64,000 nucleotides of DNA from Desulfocurvus vexinensis DSM 17965 (GTDB lineage: Bacteria > Desulfobacterota > Desulfovibrionia > Desulfovibrionales > Desulfovibrionaceae): the NCBI RefSeq assembly GCF_000519125.1, contig NZ_KI912583.1:69614-133613 (forward strand), given 5' to 3'. Shown piece by piece: positions 16,470 to 29,258 of this stretch. Under the pieces are notes generated by a model. It had not been told where the DNA came from and searched no databases. It worked only from the letters and a program-made list of their open reading frames with translations. A program made the position numbers and the translations under genes. Every line of letters starts with the position of its first letter. Positions within the stretch are counted from its first letter, which is position 1.

Positions 16470-16640
16470 TTATTGGGGAACGTATTTGGATTTTACCAAG
16501 TGAGACAGGTCCACCCCGTAGTCGAGTTGGGATATGACCTCATCGAAGCACATGGAAGCCGGGAAACGGCTACCGTATCGTTCAGCCGACATTTTCTTGA
16601 GCTTGTGCCCAAAGGTTTGTTCGAATGGGTCGCCCTGCAT
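16470..16640 (-). CDS. 56-aa hypothetical protein inside the element
   Basis: A complete frame from ATG at 16640 to TAA at 16470-16472 with balanced composition: it starts MQGDPFEQTFGHKLKKMSAE, includes SRFPASMCFDEVISQLDYGV and ends LVKSKYVPQ. It is too short for most gene finders. The upstream region holds the hairpin at 16648-16676 and only a weak AAAG ribosome site. The opposite strand has an open frame starting at a TTG inside the palindrome, which looks less protein-like. No family is recognised. Confidence 0.35.
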   Translation of the reverse strand: MQGDPFEQTFGHKLKKMSAERYGSRFPASMCFDEVISQLDYGVDLSHLVKSKYVPQ

Positions 16641-16647
16641 TTTCTTT

Positions 16648-16676
16648 GAAATCCCCCAGCAAAGCTGGGGGATTTC
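16648..16676. terminator. Perfect 13-bp hairpin near the right end of the element
   Basis: GAAATCCCCCAGC (16648-16660) and GCTGGGGGATTTC (16664-16676) flank AAA. The short T/A stretches at the base make it usable as a terminator on either strand, insulating the element from comM. Confidence 0.6.
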
Positions 16677-16686
16677 TCATCGGACT

Positions 16687-16722
16687 AAAAAAATAAATGT
16701 ATCACAACAAAAGCAGGTTGTG
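16687..16722. other. Right attachment site (attR)
   Basis: The arm AAAAATAAATGTATCACAAC (ending 16708) is the inverted counterpart of the left arm with one mismatch. It is followed by the shared 11-bp core (16712-16722) and then comM sequence. Joining right to left ends rebuilds an attP with two roughly 20-bp arms around AAAAGCAG, the symmetric layout used by serine integrases. Confidence 0.75.
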
Positions 16723-17367
16723 GCCCCCGGCGGCGGCGATCTCGATGGCCCGCTTGGCGTGCTCCTGGCCCTTGACCTCGGCGAAATCCAGGGGGAAGGC
16801 CTCGCGCGCGGCCCACAGGGCGGCGAGGTTGCCGGGCTCGGGCTCGGCCTGCTGCTCGCCAGCCAAAAAGCGCACGGCCTCGGCCAGGGTGCCCAGGCCG
16901 TAGACCGCCACGCCCTCGACCACGGCGGCCTCGGCGGCGTTGGCCCGGGGCACGATGATGCCGCGCGCGCCCTCGTCGCGGGCCAGGGTCGCCAGGGGCA
17001 GCACCCCGGGCACGGCCTTGAGCTCCCCGGCCAGGGAAAGCTCCCCGGCCAGGAACCAGCCCGAGGCGCGCGCCGCGTCCAGCACCCCGGCGCCCGCCAG
17101 CAGGCCCACGGCCAGGGGCAGGTCGTAGCCGCTGCCCGCCTTGCGCACGTCCGCCGGGGCGAGGTTCACGGTGATGCGCGCGGGCGGCAGGCGGAAGCCC
17201 GAGTTCTTGAGCGCCGAGAACACGCGCTCCTTGGACTCGCGCACCGCGCCCTCAGCGAGCCCGACCATGCTGAAGGCGGGCATGCCCTGGCGCGAGAAGT
17301 CCACTTCCAGGTCCACGCGGTAGGCGTCGATGCCGTGCAGGGCGGCGGTGGCGATGGCGGCGAGCAC
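16712..17367 (-). pseudogene. comM: comM (yifB) 5' part, truncated by the integrated element
   Basis: This holds the N-terminal third of ComM: MLAAIATAALHGIDAYRVD, the ChlI-like region MPAFSMVGLAEGAVRESKERV and GSGYDLPLAVGLLA, up to IEIAAAGGHNLL just before Walker A. The start is GTG at 17367 with GGAG eight bases upstream. After the insertion the frame reads a few foreign codons and stops at 16702. The truncated product lacks the entire ATP-binding core, so competence-related recombination helped by ComM should be lost while the element is integrated. Confidence 0.9.
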
Positions 17368-17520
17368 GAGAAATCTCCGGGCATATCGTCAGGTTGGTAT
17401 CGACCCGTGTATCCGCAAAGCGGCCCGGGCGCAAGGGTTGCGCGCCCGGCGCCCGCGCGGGCTTTGCATTTACGGCCCCGTTGCCGTATGGGGAACCAAT
17501 CTCCTCCCCCAAGAGGCCCC

Positions 17521-18690
17521 ATGCGCCTGGATATCTACACCCTCATCGCCGTCTCCGCGTCCGCCGCCACCCTGTTCGGGCTGGGGCTGTTCCTGTTCCA
17601 GACGGCACAGCGGACCTTCCGGGGCCTGCCCTGCTGCGGGGCGTCGTTCCTGGCCTTCGGCATCGGCTCGGCCCTGGTGGCCCTGCGCGGAACCGTGCCG
17701 GACTGGGCCTCCATCATCCTGCCCAACGCCATGCTGGTGGCCGGGCTGGCCTGCATGGACGAAGGGCTGTCGCAGTTCGTGCGGGGCCGCGCCGGGCACC
17801 GCCGGACCGGGCTCGTGGTCGTCCTGCTGGCTGCGGCCATCAGCCATCACTACAGCGCCGTCCAGCCCGACCTGCAGGCCCGCATCGTCAGCTTCAGCCT
17901 GGCCATGGCCGTGCTGGGCGTCCTGTGCGCCCGCAGCGTGCTCGACTCCGGGGGCAGGCCCCGCCTGCCCTCGCAGTGGTTCACGGCCCTGGTCTGCACG
18001 CTGACTGCGGCGAGTTCGCTGCTGCGCGCGGGGCTGACCATGCTGTACCACCCGGGCGACTCCCTGCTGCTGGCGGGCCCCATCCAGACCCTGAGCGTCC
18101 TGGCCTACCTGATCTTCCTGCTCGGCTGCGCCTTCGGCATCGCCTGGATGAGCGTGCAGCGCTACGAGGCCCGGCTGCTGGAGCTGGCCGAGCGCGACCC
18201 GCTGACCGGGCTCTTCAACCGCCGGGCCCTGGAAGAGCGCGCCCGGCGCGAGGTGCTCCTGGCCCAGCGCACCGGGCGGCCCCTGTCCCTCGTGCTTTTC
18301 GACGTGGACGACTTCAAGGCCATCAACGATACCCACGGCCACAAGGCCGGGGACCGGGTGCTCCAGGCCCTGGCCCGGGCCATCGGCCAGGGCGTGCGCG
18401 GCCACGACATCGTGGCCCGCTACGGGGGCGAGGAATTCCTGGTGCTGCTGCCCGACACCGACGGCGACCGGGCTGCGGAGCTGGCCGAACGCCTGCGCCG
18501 CGCCCTGCGCGGGCTGGGGCTGGCCGAGAGCGGGCAGCCCGTGCCCGTGGCGGCCAGCTGCGGGGTGGCCTCCCTGGGCGAGCCCGAGGAGGACTGGGAC
18601 GGGCTGGTGGTCGCCGCCGACCGGGCCCTGTACCGGGCCAAGCAGGCCGGCAAGAACCGCGTGGTCCGCGCCGGGGCCGCCCCGGCCTGA
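17521..18690 (+). CDS. Membrane diguanylate cyclase
   Basis: 389 aa. Six to seven hydrophobic segments occupy about residues 5-210 (starting LDIYTLIAVSASAATLFGLG), followed by a GGDEF domain: DPLTGLFNRRALEER, FDVDDFKAINDTHGHKAGD, and the active-site GGEEF at 302-306. RGHD nine residues before GGEEF matches the product-inhibition I-site (RxxD). It should make c-di-GMP from two GTP at the inner membrane. It is divergent from comM. AGAGG precedes the ATG at 17521. Confidence 0.9.
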   Translation: MRLDIYTLIAVSASAATLFGLGLFLFQTAQRTFRGLPCCGASFLAFGIGSALVALRGTVPDWASIILPNAMLVAGLACMDEGLSQFVRGRAGHRRTGLVVVLLAAAISHHYSAVQPDLQARIVSFSLAMAVLGVLCARSVLDSGGRPRLPSQWFTALVCTLTAASSLLRAGLTMLYHPGDSLLLAGPIQTLSVLAYLIFLLGCAFGIAWMSVQRYEARLLELAERDPLTGLFNRRALEERARREVLLAQRTGRPLSLVLFDVDDFKAINDTHGHKAGDRVLQALARAIGQGVRGHDIVARYGGEEFLVLLPDTDGDRAAELAERLRRALRGLGLAESGQPVPVAASCGVASLGEPEEDWDGLVVAADRALYRAKQAGKNRVVRAGAAPA

Positions 18691-18705
18691 GCCGCCCCCG
18701 GCCCG

Positions 18706-18754
18706 CAACGCCAGGCGGCCCGCCTCCCCCGGGGGAGGCAGGCCGCCTGCGTTG
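18706..18754. terminator. Bidirectional hairpin between convergent genes
   Basis: An imperfect dyad centred on CCTCCCCC/GGGGGAGG extends outward to CAACG (18706) and GTTG (18754) with small bulges. It separates the diguanylate cyclase gene and lepB. Confidence 0.55.
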
Positions 18755-18780
18755 GCCGGGGCCGCGCGGCGCGGGGCGCG

Positions 18781-19428
18781 CTACTCCACGGCCCTGCCCA
18801 GGCGCTCCAGGCGCACGGGCGGGAAGCCGCTCCAGTCGGTGACGTAGCTGCCGGGGCGGCGCGGGTCGGGCTTGGTTTTCCACGACCAGTAGATGCGCCA
18901 GGCCTTGCCGACCATGGCCTGACGGTCCACGAAGCCCCAGAAGCGCGAGTCCTGCGAGTTGTTACGGTTGTCGCCGAGCATGAAGTACTTGCCCTCGGGC
19001 ACGGTGACGGGCCCGAAGTCGCGGGCCATGAAGCCCCCCGAGCCCGGCAGGCCGGAGAGGTAGGGCTCGTCCACGGGCTGGCCGTTGCGGATGACGTGGT
19101 TGTCGCGCACCTCGATGGTGTCGCCGGGCAGGCCGATGCAGCGCTTGATGAAGTCCTTGCTGGGGTCCTTGGGGTACTCGAAGACGATGACGTCGCCGAA
19201 CTCGGGGTCGGACAGGGGCACCAGGGTCCAGTCCGTGAAGGGCACCTTGATGCCGTAGATGAACTTGTTCACCAGCAGGTGGTCGCCGATCTGCAACGTC
19301 TGCAGCATGGAGCCCGACGGGATCTTGAAGGCCTGGACCACGAAGGAGCGGATGAACAGGGCCAGGATCAGGGCAAAGAGCAGTGCCTCAACCCACTCGC
19401 GCAACACTTTGGACCATTTGGGTTCCAT
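18781..19428 (-). CDS. lepB: Signal peptidase I
   Basis: 215 aa. One N-terminal membrane helix (VEALLFALILALFIRSFVV) is followed by the catalytic Ser in FKIPSGSMLQTL and the general-base Lys in DFIKRCIGLPGDTIEV, then the conserved GDNRNNSQDSRFWG box. It cleaves signal peptides of secreted proteins at the inner membrane. The start at 19428 has AAGGA six bases upstream; an open frame to 19491 was not used. It lies 90 bp downstream of lepA in the classic lepA-lepB order. Confidence 0.95.
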   Translation of the reverse strand: MEPKWSKVLREWVEALLFALILALFIRSFVVQAFKIPSGSMLQTLQIGDHLLVNKFIYGIKVPFTDWTLVPLSDPEFGDVIVFEYPKDPSKDFIKRCIGLPGDTIEVRDNHVIRNGQPVDEPYLSGLPGSGGFMARDFGPVTVPEGKYFMLGDNRNNSQDSRFWGFVDRQAMVGKAWRIYWSWKTKPDPRRPGSYVTDWSGFPPVRLERLGRAVE

Positions 19429-19518
19429 GCGTCCTTTCTCCATGCCGGGCGCGCCCCAGACGGGCGGCCCCGCAAACACGTCCGGCGGCACGCACCGCCG
19501 GGCGGAGGGTTCCGGTTT

Positions 19519-21324
<1,806 letters not shown>

Positions 21325-21545
21325 GTGCTTGAACCCGCCAGGGGAGTCTTCGCCTCCGGGGGCCGGGCCGGGACGTGGGCACCTTGTAAGGCATTTGCGA
21401 CCGGAAGTCTAATGCTTCGCGCCGCCGTCCGCCGGGCGCTGGGCGCCGCCTGCCGAAGGCGCCCTTGCGCGGGCCCCCGTTTCGCGGTAGTCCGGAAGAG
21501 GCTCCGCCAAGAGGCCCAAAAACCACAGCAACCACGGCCAGGCCC

Positions 21546-22412
21546 ATGCGCTACCTGAACACCCTGCTCCTGCACCCCGACCCCGCCGTGCGCGCCGCCC
21601 TGCGCGAGCACCTGGCGGGCGTGGATTTCGTGCGCGTGCTGGGCGAGGCCGTCACGGCCTTCGAGGCCCTGGAGCTTTTGGAGCACGTGCCCTACGGCAT
21701 CTTCTTCCTCGGGCTGGACCTGCCCGGCGACGCCTCGGGCTTCGAGCTGGCCCAGATGCTCTCCGGGCGCAGGCACAAGCCCGCCCTGGTGTTCCTGGCC
21801 GCGGACGAGTCCAAGGCCTTCGCTGCCTTCGAGCTGGGCGCCACGGACTACCTGCTGTGGCCGCCCTCGGGCGAGCGCTTTGCGCGCACCGTGGCCCGGC
21901 TCTCGCAGTTCCGCGCGCATTTCAAGGAAATCCCGGCGCCCGCCCCCTGGGGCGACGGGGACGACCCCGACGAGGACGAGCAGACCGTGCAGCTGCCCCT
22001 GGGCGAGGAGGAGGAGGACCGCTTCATGAAGGCCCTCTCCCAGGCCTGGGCATACGGCACCACCCCGCGCCCGGTGGAGATCGAAAAGCTGCCCATCACC
22101 CTGGACGGGCGCACGGTGCTCATCCCCTACACCCAGATCATCTTCGTCGAGGCCTACGAGGACTATTCCTATGTGCACACCGCCGGGCAAAAGTTCCTGA
22201 CCTCCTACCGGCTCAAAGTCCTGGAAGACCGCCTGCGCCAGTACAGGTTCTTCCGCGTGCACCGCAAGTACCTGGTGAACCTGGAGATGGTCACCGAGAT
22301 CGCCTCGCTGCCCGGCAGCAACTTCATGCTGCGCACCCAGGGCAAGACGCGCATCGAACTGCCCATCAGCAGGCGGCGCATCACCGAACTCAAACGCATT
22401 CTCGGATTGTAG
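21546..22412 (+). CDS. LytTR-type regulator with degenerate receiver domain
   Basis: 288 aa. The N-terminal half aligns with a receiver domain but has lost the phosphorylation residues: the acidic pair is HPD at 10-12, the phosphoacceptor position is Gly56 in FFLGLDLPG, and the conserved Lys is Trp in DYLLWPP. An acidic linker ([15 protein letters not shown]) leads to a complete LytTR DNA-binding domain from about 180 ([30 protein letters not shown]). It probably binds DNA constitutively or responds to a protein partner. The target could be its own region or acs downstream. Confidence 0.85.
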   Translation: MRYLNTLLLHPDPAVRAALREHLAGVDFVRVLGEAVTAFEALELLEHVPYGIFFLGLDLPGDASGFELAQMLSGRRHKPALVFLAADESKAFAAFELGATDYLLWPPSGERFARTVARLSQFRAHFKEIPAPAPWGDGDDPDEDEQTVQLPLGEEEEDRFMKALSQAWAYGTTPRPVEIEKLPITLDGRTVLIPYTQIIFVEAYEDYSYVHTAGQKFLTSYRLKVLEDRLRQYRFFRVHRKYLVNLEMVTEIASLPGSNFMLRTQGKTRIELPISRRRITELKRILGL

Positions 22413-22431
22413 CGGACGCGCCCGCGTCCGC
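22412..22431 (+). terminator. Short hairpin after the LytTR gene
   Basis: GCGGACGC-GCCC-GCGTCCGC (22412-22431) follows the TAG stop directly. There is no T-run, so it may only attenuate reading into acs. Confidence 0.35.
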
Positions 22432-22497
22432 CGCGCCCCCCGGGGCGCACCGACGGCCCGCCGCCCCGCGCGGCGGCCACAAGCAAGGAGCCCGAGC

Positions 22498-24432
22498 ATG
22501 GACCAGACAGGAGCCCTGGACGCCCTTTTGCAGGAGGAGCGGGTTTTCCGCCCCCTGCCCCAACTGGTGATCGAGGCCAACATCAACCCCCACCAGCTCG
22601 AACAGGCCCAGCGCCGCGCCGAGCAGGACCCCCTGGCCTACTGGGAGGACGCCGCCCACGAGCTGGACTGGTTCAAGAAGTGGGACCGCGTGCTCGACGA
22701 CTCCAACCCGCCGTTCTACCGCTGGTTCCCCGGCGCGCGCTGCAACATCGTCTACAACGCCCTGGACCGCCACATCGAGACCGCCAACAAGAACAAGCTG
22801 GCGCTCATCTGGGAGGGCGAGCCCGGCGACCAGCGCAAATACACCTACTACGAGCTCTACCGCGAGGTGAACCGCTTCGCCAACGCCCTGCGCACCCTGG
22901 GCGTGGCCAAGGGCGACCGCGTGGTGCTCTACATGCCCATCCTGCCCGAAACGGCCATCGCCATGCTCGCCGTGGCCAAGCTCGGGGCCATCCACAGCAT
23001 GGTCTACGGCGGCTTTTCGGCCAAGGTGCTGCGCGAGCGCGTGGCCGACGCCCAGGCCAAGGTGGTCATCACCGCCGACGGCTTCTACCGCAACGGACGG
23101 ATCATCAACCTGAAGGCCCTGGTGGACGAGGCCCTGGCCGGGGCCGGGGCCGAGTGCGTGGAAACGTGCGTGGTGGTCCACCGCGTGAACGTGGACACCG
23201 AGATGCACGAGCCGCGCGACCTGTGGTACGACGACCTGGTGCGCCAGGAGCGCCCCGTGTGCGCCACCGAGGTCATGGAGGCCACGGACCCGCTGTTCCT
23301 GCTCTACTCCTCGGGGGCCACGGGCAAGCCCAAGGGCATCGTGCACGCCCACGGCGGCTACATGGTCGGCATCGCCCGCACCCTGGACTGGGTCTTCGAC
23401 ATCAAGCCCACGGACATCTTCTGGTGCACCGCCGACGCGGGCTGGATCACCGGGCACAGCTACGTCATCTACGGCCCGCTGGTGGCGGGTACGACCACGG
23501 TGATGTACGAGGGCCACCCCCTCTACCCCCAGGCCGACCGGCTGTGGGACGTGGTGGCCCGCTTCGGCGTGACCATCCTGTACACCTCGCCGACCCTGGT
23601 GCGCATGCTCATGCGCTTTGGCGTGCAGTACCCGCGCAAGAAGGACCTCAGCACCCTGCGCCTGCTGGGCAGCGTGGGCGAGCCCATGAACCCCGAGGCC
23701 TGGGTCTGGCTCTACAAGTACATCGGCCGCTCGGAGTGCCCAATCATGGACACCTGGTGGCAGACCGAGACGGGCATGTTCATGATCAGCCCGCTGCCCA
23801 TCTCGCTGCTCAAGCCCGGCTCGGTGAACAAGCCCCTGCCGGGCATCGAGGCCGACGTGGTGGACGCCCACGGCAACCCCGTGCCCCCGGGCAAGGGCGG
23901 GTTCCTGGTGCTCAAGCGGCCCTGGCCGGCCATGATGACCACCATCTACAAGGACCCCGAGCGCTACAAGAAATCCTACTGGGAGAAGATCCCCGGCGTG
24001 TACTACGCGGGCGACGTGGCCCGGCGCGACGAGGACGGCTACTACTGGATCCAGGGCCGCGCCGACGACGTGATGAACATCGCCGGGCACCGCATCGGCA
24101 CCGCCGAGGTGGAAAGCGCCCTGGTGGCCCACCGCTGCGTGGCCGAGGCCGCCGTCATCGGCATCCCCGACAAGATCAAGGGCGAGGTGGCCAAAGCCTT
24201 TTTGGTGCTGCACGACGGCTGGCAGAAGGAATTCGAGACCGCCGAGGACCTTGTGGCCGCCCTGCGTGCCCACGTCCGGCGCGAGCTGGGGCCCGTGGCC
24301 GTGGTCAAGTCCATCGAGTTCCGCGAATCGCTGCCGCACACCAGAAGCGGCAAGATCATGCGCCGCATCCTGCGCGCCGAAGAGCTGGGCCAGGACGCAG
24401 GCGACACCTCCGCCTTGGAGGACCCGGACTGA
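22498..24432 (+). CDS. acs: Acetyl-CoA synthetase, AMP-forming
   Basis: 644 aa, usual Acs length. The P-loop-like motif is [16 protein letters not shown], the core motif is [12 protein letters not shown], the ADGW-equivalent is [23 protein letters not shown], and the acetylatable Lys is in [12 protein letters not shown] near the C-terminus. It converts acetate, ATP and CoA to acetyl-CoA in the cytoplasm. AAGGAG precedes the ATG. It follows the LytTR regulator on the same strand with an 85-bp gap, so local control is possible. The PTSGK motif of typical Acs reads HTRSGK here. Confidence 0.93.
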   Translation: MDQTGALDALLQEERVFRPLPQLVIEANINPHQLEQAQRRAEQDPLAYWEDAAHELDWFKKWDRVLDDSNPPFYRWFPGARCNIVYNALDRHIETANKNKLALIWEGEPGDQRKYTYYELYREVNRFANALRTLGVAKGDRVVLYMPILPETAIAMLAVAKLGAIHSMVYGGFSAKVLRERVADAQAKVVITADGFYRNGRIINLKALVDEALAGAGAECVETCVVVHRVNVDTEMHEPRDLWYDDLVRQERPVCATEVMEATDPLFLLYSSGATGKPKGIVHAHGGYMVGIARTLDWVFDIKPTDIFWCTADAGWITGHSYVIYGPLVAGTTTVMYEGHPLYPQADRLWDVVARFGVTILYTSPTLVRMLMRFGVQYPRKKDLSTLRLLGSVGEPMNPEAWVWLYKYIGRSECPIMDTWWQTETGMFMISPLPISLLKPGSVNKPLPGIEADVVDAHGNPVPPGKGGFLVLKRPWPAMMTTIYKDPERYKKSYWEKIPGVYYAGDVARRDEDGYYWIQGRADDVMNIAGHRIGTAEVESALVAHRCVAEAAVIGIPDKIKGEVAKAFLVLHDGWQKEFETAEDLVAALRAHVRRELGPVAVVKSIEFRESLPHTRSGKIMRRILRAEELGQDAGDTSALEDPD

Positions 24433-24574
24433 GCCCGGGCCGGACCCGGGCGGACACCAGCCGGACAAACCCGGCCCGGACGACATTGCCCGTTTGCCAT
24501 TGCCGCCGCTTGTGCTAGCCTGGGGCTGATGGCCCTGGATCACCGGGCCTTCCACCGCAGCCGGAGGCCCGCCC

Positions 24575-25707
24575 ATGCGCCACGCCCGCACCGCCGCCAG
24601 GATCCTTTCCGCGATCCTGCTGTGTGTCGCCCTGGCGACATGCGGCGAGCCCGAGCCCCTGCGCGTGGGCTTCGCCGGACCCCTGGAGGGCCGCTTCTCC
24701 GACTTGGGCGTGCAGGGCCGCAACGGCCTGACCATGGCCCTGGAGGACATCAACGCCGCAGGCGGCGTGCTGGGCCGCCCGCTCCTGCTGCTGGCCCGCG
24801 ACGATGGCCCGACCCCCGAAACGGCCCAGGCCGCCGTGCTGGACCTGGCCAAGGAGGGCGTGGCCGCCATCGTCGGCCCCATGACCAGCGTGCAGACCCT
24901 GGCCGCCCTGCCCGTGGCCGAAGAGGCCGGGGTGCCGCTGCTCTCGCCCACCACCTCCACGCCCCTGCTCTCGGGCAAAAAGGACGGCTTCTTCCGCGTC
25001 ATCCCCGCCTCGACCACCTGGGCCCGCGCCATGGCCCGATACTGCCTGGAGCAGGACGGCCTGCGCGCCGTGGTCACCATCACCGACCTGGACAACGAAC
25101 CCTACGCCGCACCCTACACCGCAGCCTTCGCCGAGCGCTTCACCGCCGGAGGCGGCACGGTGCTGGCCGACCTGCGGGTCCACTCCTCCCAGGCCGGGGA
25201 CTGGGAGGACGCCGCCCGCCAGCTGCGCGCCCTGGGCGCCCCGGCGGTGCACGCCACCACCTCGGCCCGCGACCTGGCCGCCCTGGCCCGCCAGCTCCGC
25301 CACCAGGGCCAGACCCTGCGCATCTACAGCTCCATGTGGGCCTGCACCAGCGAGCTGCTCCAGGCCGGGGGCAAGGCCGCCGAGGGCATCCTGTTCGCCG
25401 TCAGCCACAGCGCGGACACCCCCCGGCCCGAGTTCCAGCGCTTCGTCGCGCGCTACCGCGAACGCTTCGGCTGGGAGCCCAATTTCGCCGCCGCCTTCGG
25501 CTACGAATGCGGCCTGGTGCTGGCCGCGGCCCTGCGCGGCGCGGGCGGCGACCCCGCCCGGCTGCCCGCCGCCCTGGCGGGGCTGACCGAGCTGCCCGGC
25601 ATCGTCGCTCCCCTGCGCCTCGACGAGTTCGGCGACGTGCAGCGCCCCGCGTTCATCGTGGCCGTGGCCGGGCGCGAGTTCACAACCATCGCCACCGTCG
25701 CCGAGCC

Positions 25708-25711
<4 letters not shown>
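24575..25711 (+). CDS. Leu/Ile/Val-type periplasmic binding lipoprotein
   Basis: 378 aa. A signal peptide ends in a lipobox-like ALATC near residue 23. The rest is a type I periplasmic-binding fold: LRVGFAGPLEGRFSDLGVQGRNG, then ALEDINAAGGVLGRP and IVGPMTSVQTLA. This family normally delivers branched-chain amino acids or amides to an ABC importer, but no permease or ATPase is nearby. Instead its stop overlaps the start of a membrane histidine kinase, so it probably serves as the ligand-sensing subunit. The frame extends to 24529 in another phase without a better start. Confidence 0.85.
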
Positions 25712-27921
<2,210 letters not shown>

Positions 27922-28053
27922 GGCCGCCCGGCCCGGCAAGGCCCGCAGGCCAGGGGACGCGCGCCTTCTGGCGCCTCGGCGTAAGGGCCTGGGCCCGGAG
28001 GGAACGGAACAGGGGCAAAAGAAGATGCAAGGGGCAGAGGCCGTGCCGTTGCG

Positions 28054-29112
28054 TCAGCTCTCCAGGGGCCGCACCTCGCCGCGTTGCGGGCAGTTCGCGC
28101 ACTGCGGCGGCCACAAGGGCTCCTGCGCCTGGGGGTCGAACAAGGCCCGGAAACGGGCGTAGGGTTCGCTGTGCCAGATGTCGGTCAGGGAGTCGCGGCG
28201 CAGGTCGCCAAAGACCATGGGCCGGACGGCGGGCAACGCTGCGGGCCCGGTCCCCTCTCCTTCGCCCGCCAGGACGGGGCAGCAGGAGACACAGGGCGTG
28301 ACCTGGCCCTGCACCCCCACCACGCAGGCCGTCTCGGGGTTCTCCGTGCAGGGCAGCCCCGTCACGCGGCGCAGGCGCGAGGCCCAGAAGACCTCCAGCC
28401 CCAGGGCCGCGCCGCGCTCGGCCAGCGCCTGATACGCCGCCTCACCCCCGTCCAGCCCCAGGCGGCGTGGATCCTGGGCCAAGCCGGGCATTTCCGGCGT
28501 CGCCACCGGGGACAGTTCGCTGACCATGATCTTGGTGGCGCCCATGTCGCGGGCCAGCTCCGGGAGCAAGGCCAGATCCTGCGGGCCGTCCGCCACGTTC
28601 AGGTAGGCCAAGTGCACCTCGGGGCGAGGCTTACCCAGGCGCGCCTTCAGCTCGGCCAGGCGACCCAGCCGCTGCGCGAGCCGTTCCATGCTCGTCCCGG
28701 CCCGCAGGGCGTCGTTGGCCTGCGGGCTGGTGCCCGCGAGGCTGACCCCCAGCACGTCCACCTCCAGCTCGACGAGGCGCAGCAGGCTGGCGTCATCCAG
28801 GGCGATGCCGTTGGTGGTGGTGCTCACGGCCAGGCCCCTGGCCTTGCACAGCCGGACCATTTCGAAAAACTGCGGGTGCAGCAGGGGTTCGCCCCAGCCT
28901 TGCAGGTGCGCCTGCCTGGTCTGGCCAAGGCAGCGCAGCAACTCGCGGAAGAGTTCGAGCGGCATGTCCCGGCTGGACCAGCGCGGCCCCAGGGCCGTGC
29001 GCGGGCAATAGCCGCAGCGCGCGTTGCAGCGGGTGGTGATCTCCACCTGCACCCAGGCCAGTTCCGGCGCGCCAAGCCGGTCCAGCAGCCGCTTCACCCA
29101 ATGCCAGGCCAT
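28054..29112 (-). CDS. Radical SAM protein with SPASM-type C-terminus
   Basis: 352 aa. The radical SAM cluster is CNARCGYC near residues 30-37 (C-x3-C-x2-C). GWGEPLLHPQFFEM, STTTNGIAL and VSLAG are the usual barrel motifs. The C-terminus has extra cysteines (LPCTENPETACVV, TPCVSCCPV, PPQCANCPQ), typical of auxiliary clusters in SPASM or twitch domains. The substrate cannot be inferred; no RiPP precursor or partner is adjacent. The start at 29112 has GAGGGG upstream. Confidence 0.82.
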   Translation of the reverse strand: MAWHWVKRLLDRLGAPELAWVQVEITTRCNARCGYCPRTALGPRWSSRDMPLELFRELLRCLGQTRQAHLQGWGEPLLHPQFFEMVRLCKARGLAVSTTTNGIALDDASLLRLVELEVDVLGVSLAGTSPQANDALRAGTSMERLAQRLGRLAELKARLGKPRPEVHLAYLNVADGPQDLALLPELARDMGATKIMVSELSPVATPEMPGLAQDPRRLGLDGGEAAYQALAERGAALGLEVFWASRLRRVTGLPCTENPETACVVGVQGQVTPCVSCCPVLAGEGEGTGPAALPAVRPMVFGDLRRDSLTDIWHSEPYARFRALFDPQAQEPLWPPQCANCPQRGEVRPLES

Positions 29113-29258
29113 GCGCCCCCCTCTTTTGGCGGATGCTTCCCGGGTAGCGACTGCGCCACGCCCTGTCAATGGCCCGCTCCGGAGCCTGGGCCAAGCACAG
29201 CAGGCGGCGCAGGGGCTGCCCCGCGCCGCCTGCCGGAAATACCGGAGCGCCGCCCCGG

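Larger units (their letters stand above)
9936..16722. mobile_element. 6.8-kb serine-recombinase integrative element inserted in comM
   Basis: The unit is bounded by 11-bp direct repeats AGCAGGTTGTG (9936-9946 and 16712-16722). Excision between them removes 6,776 bp and restores comM in frame. The DNA is far more A+T-rich than the host at its left end. It carries a large serine recombinase near the left edge, an IS66-type element, a truncated IS5-type transposase gene, a tyrosine recombinase and a palindrome-rich right end. No replication, conjugation or obvious resistance gene was seen. It may be a decayed integrative element or a platform for another recombination system. Confidence 0.85.

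Noticed and set aside
16383..16649. 88-codon plus-strand frame starting with TTG
   Set aside because: It starts inside the perfect palindrome with no ribosome site. The opposite-strand 56-aa frame is more convincing.
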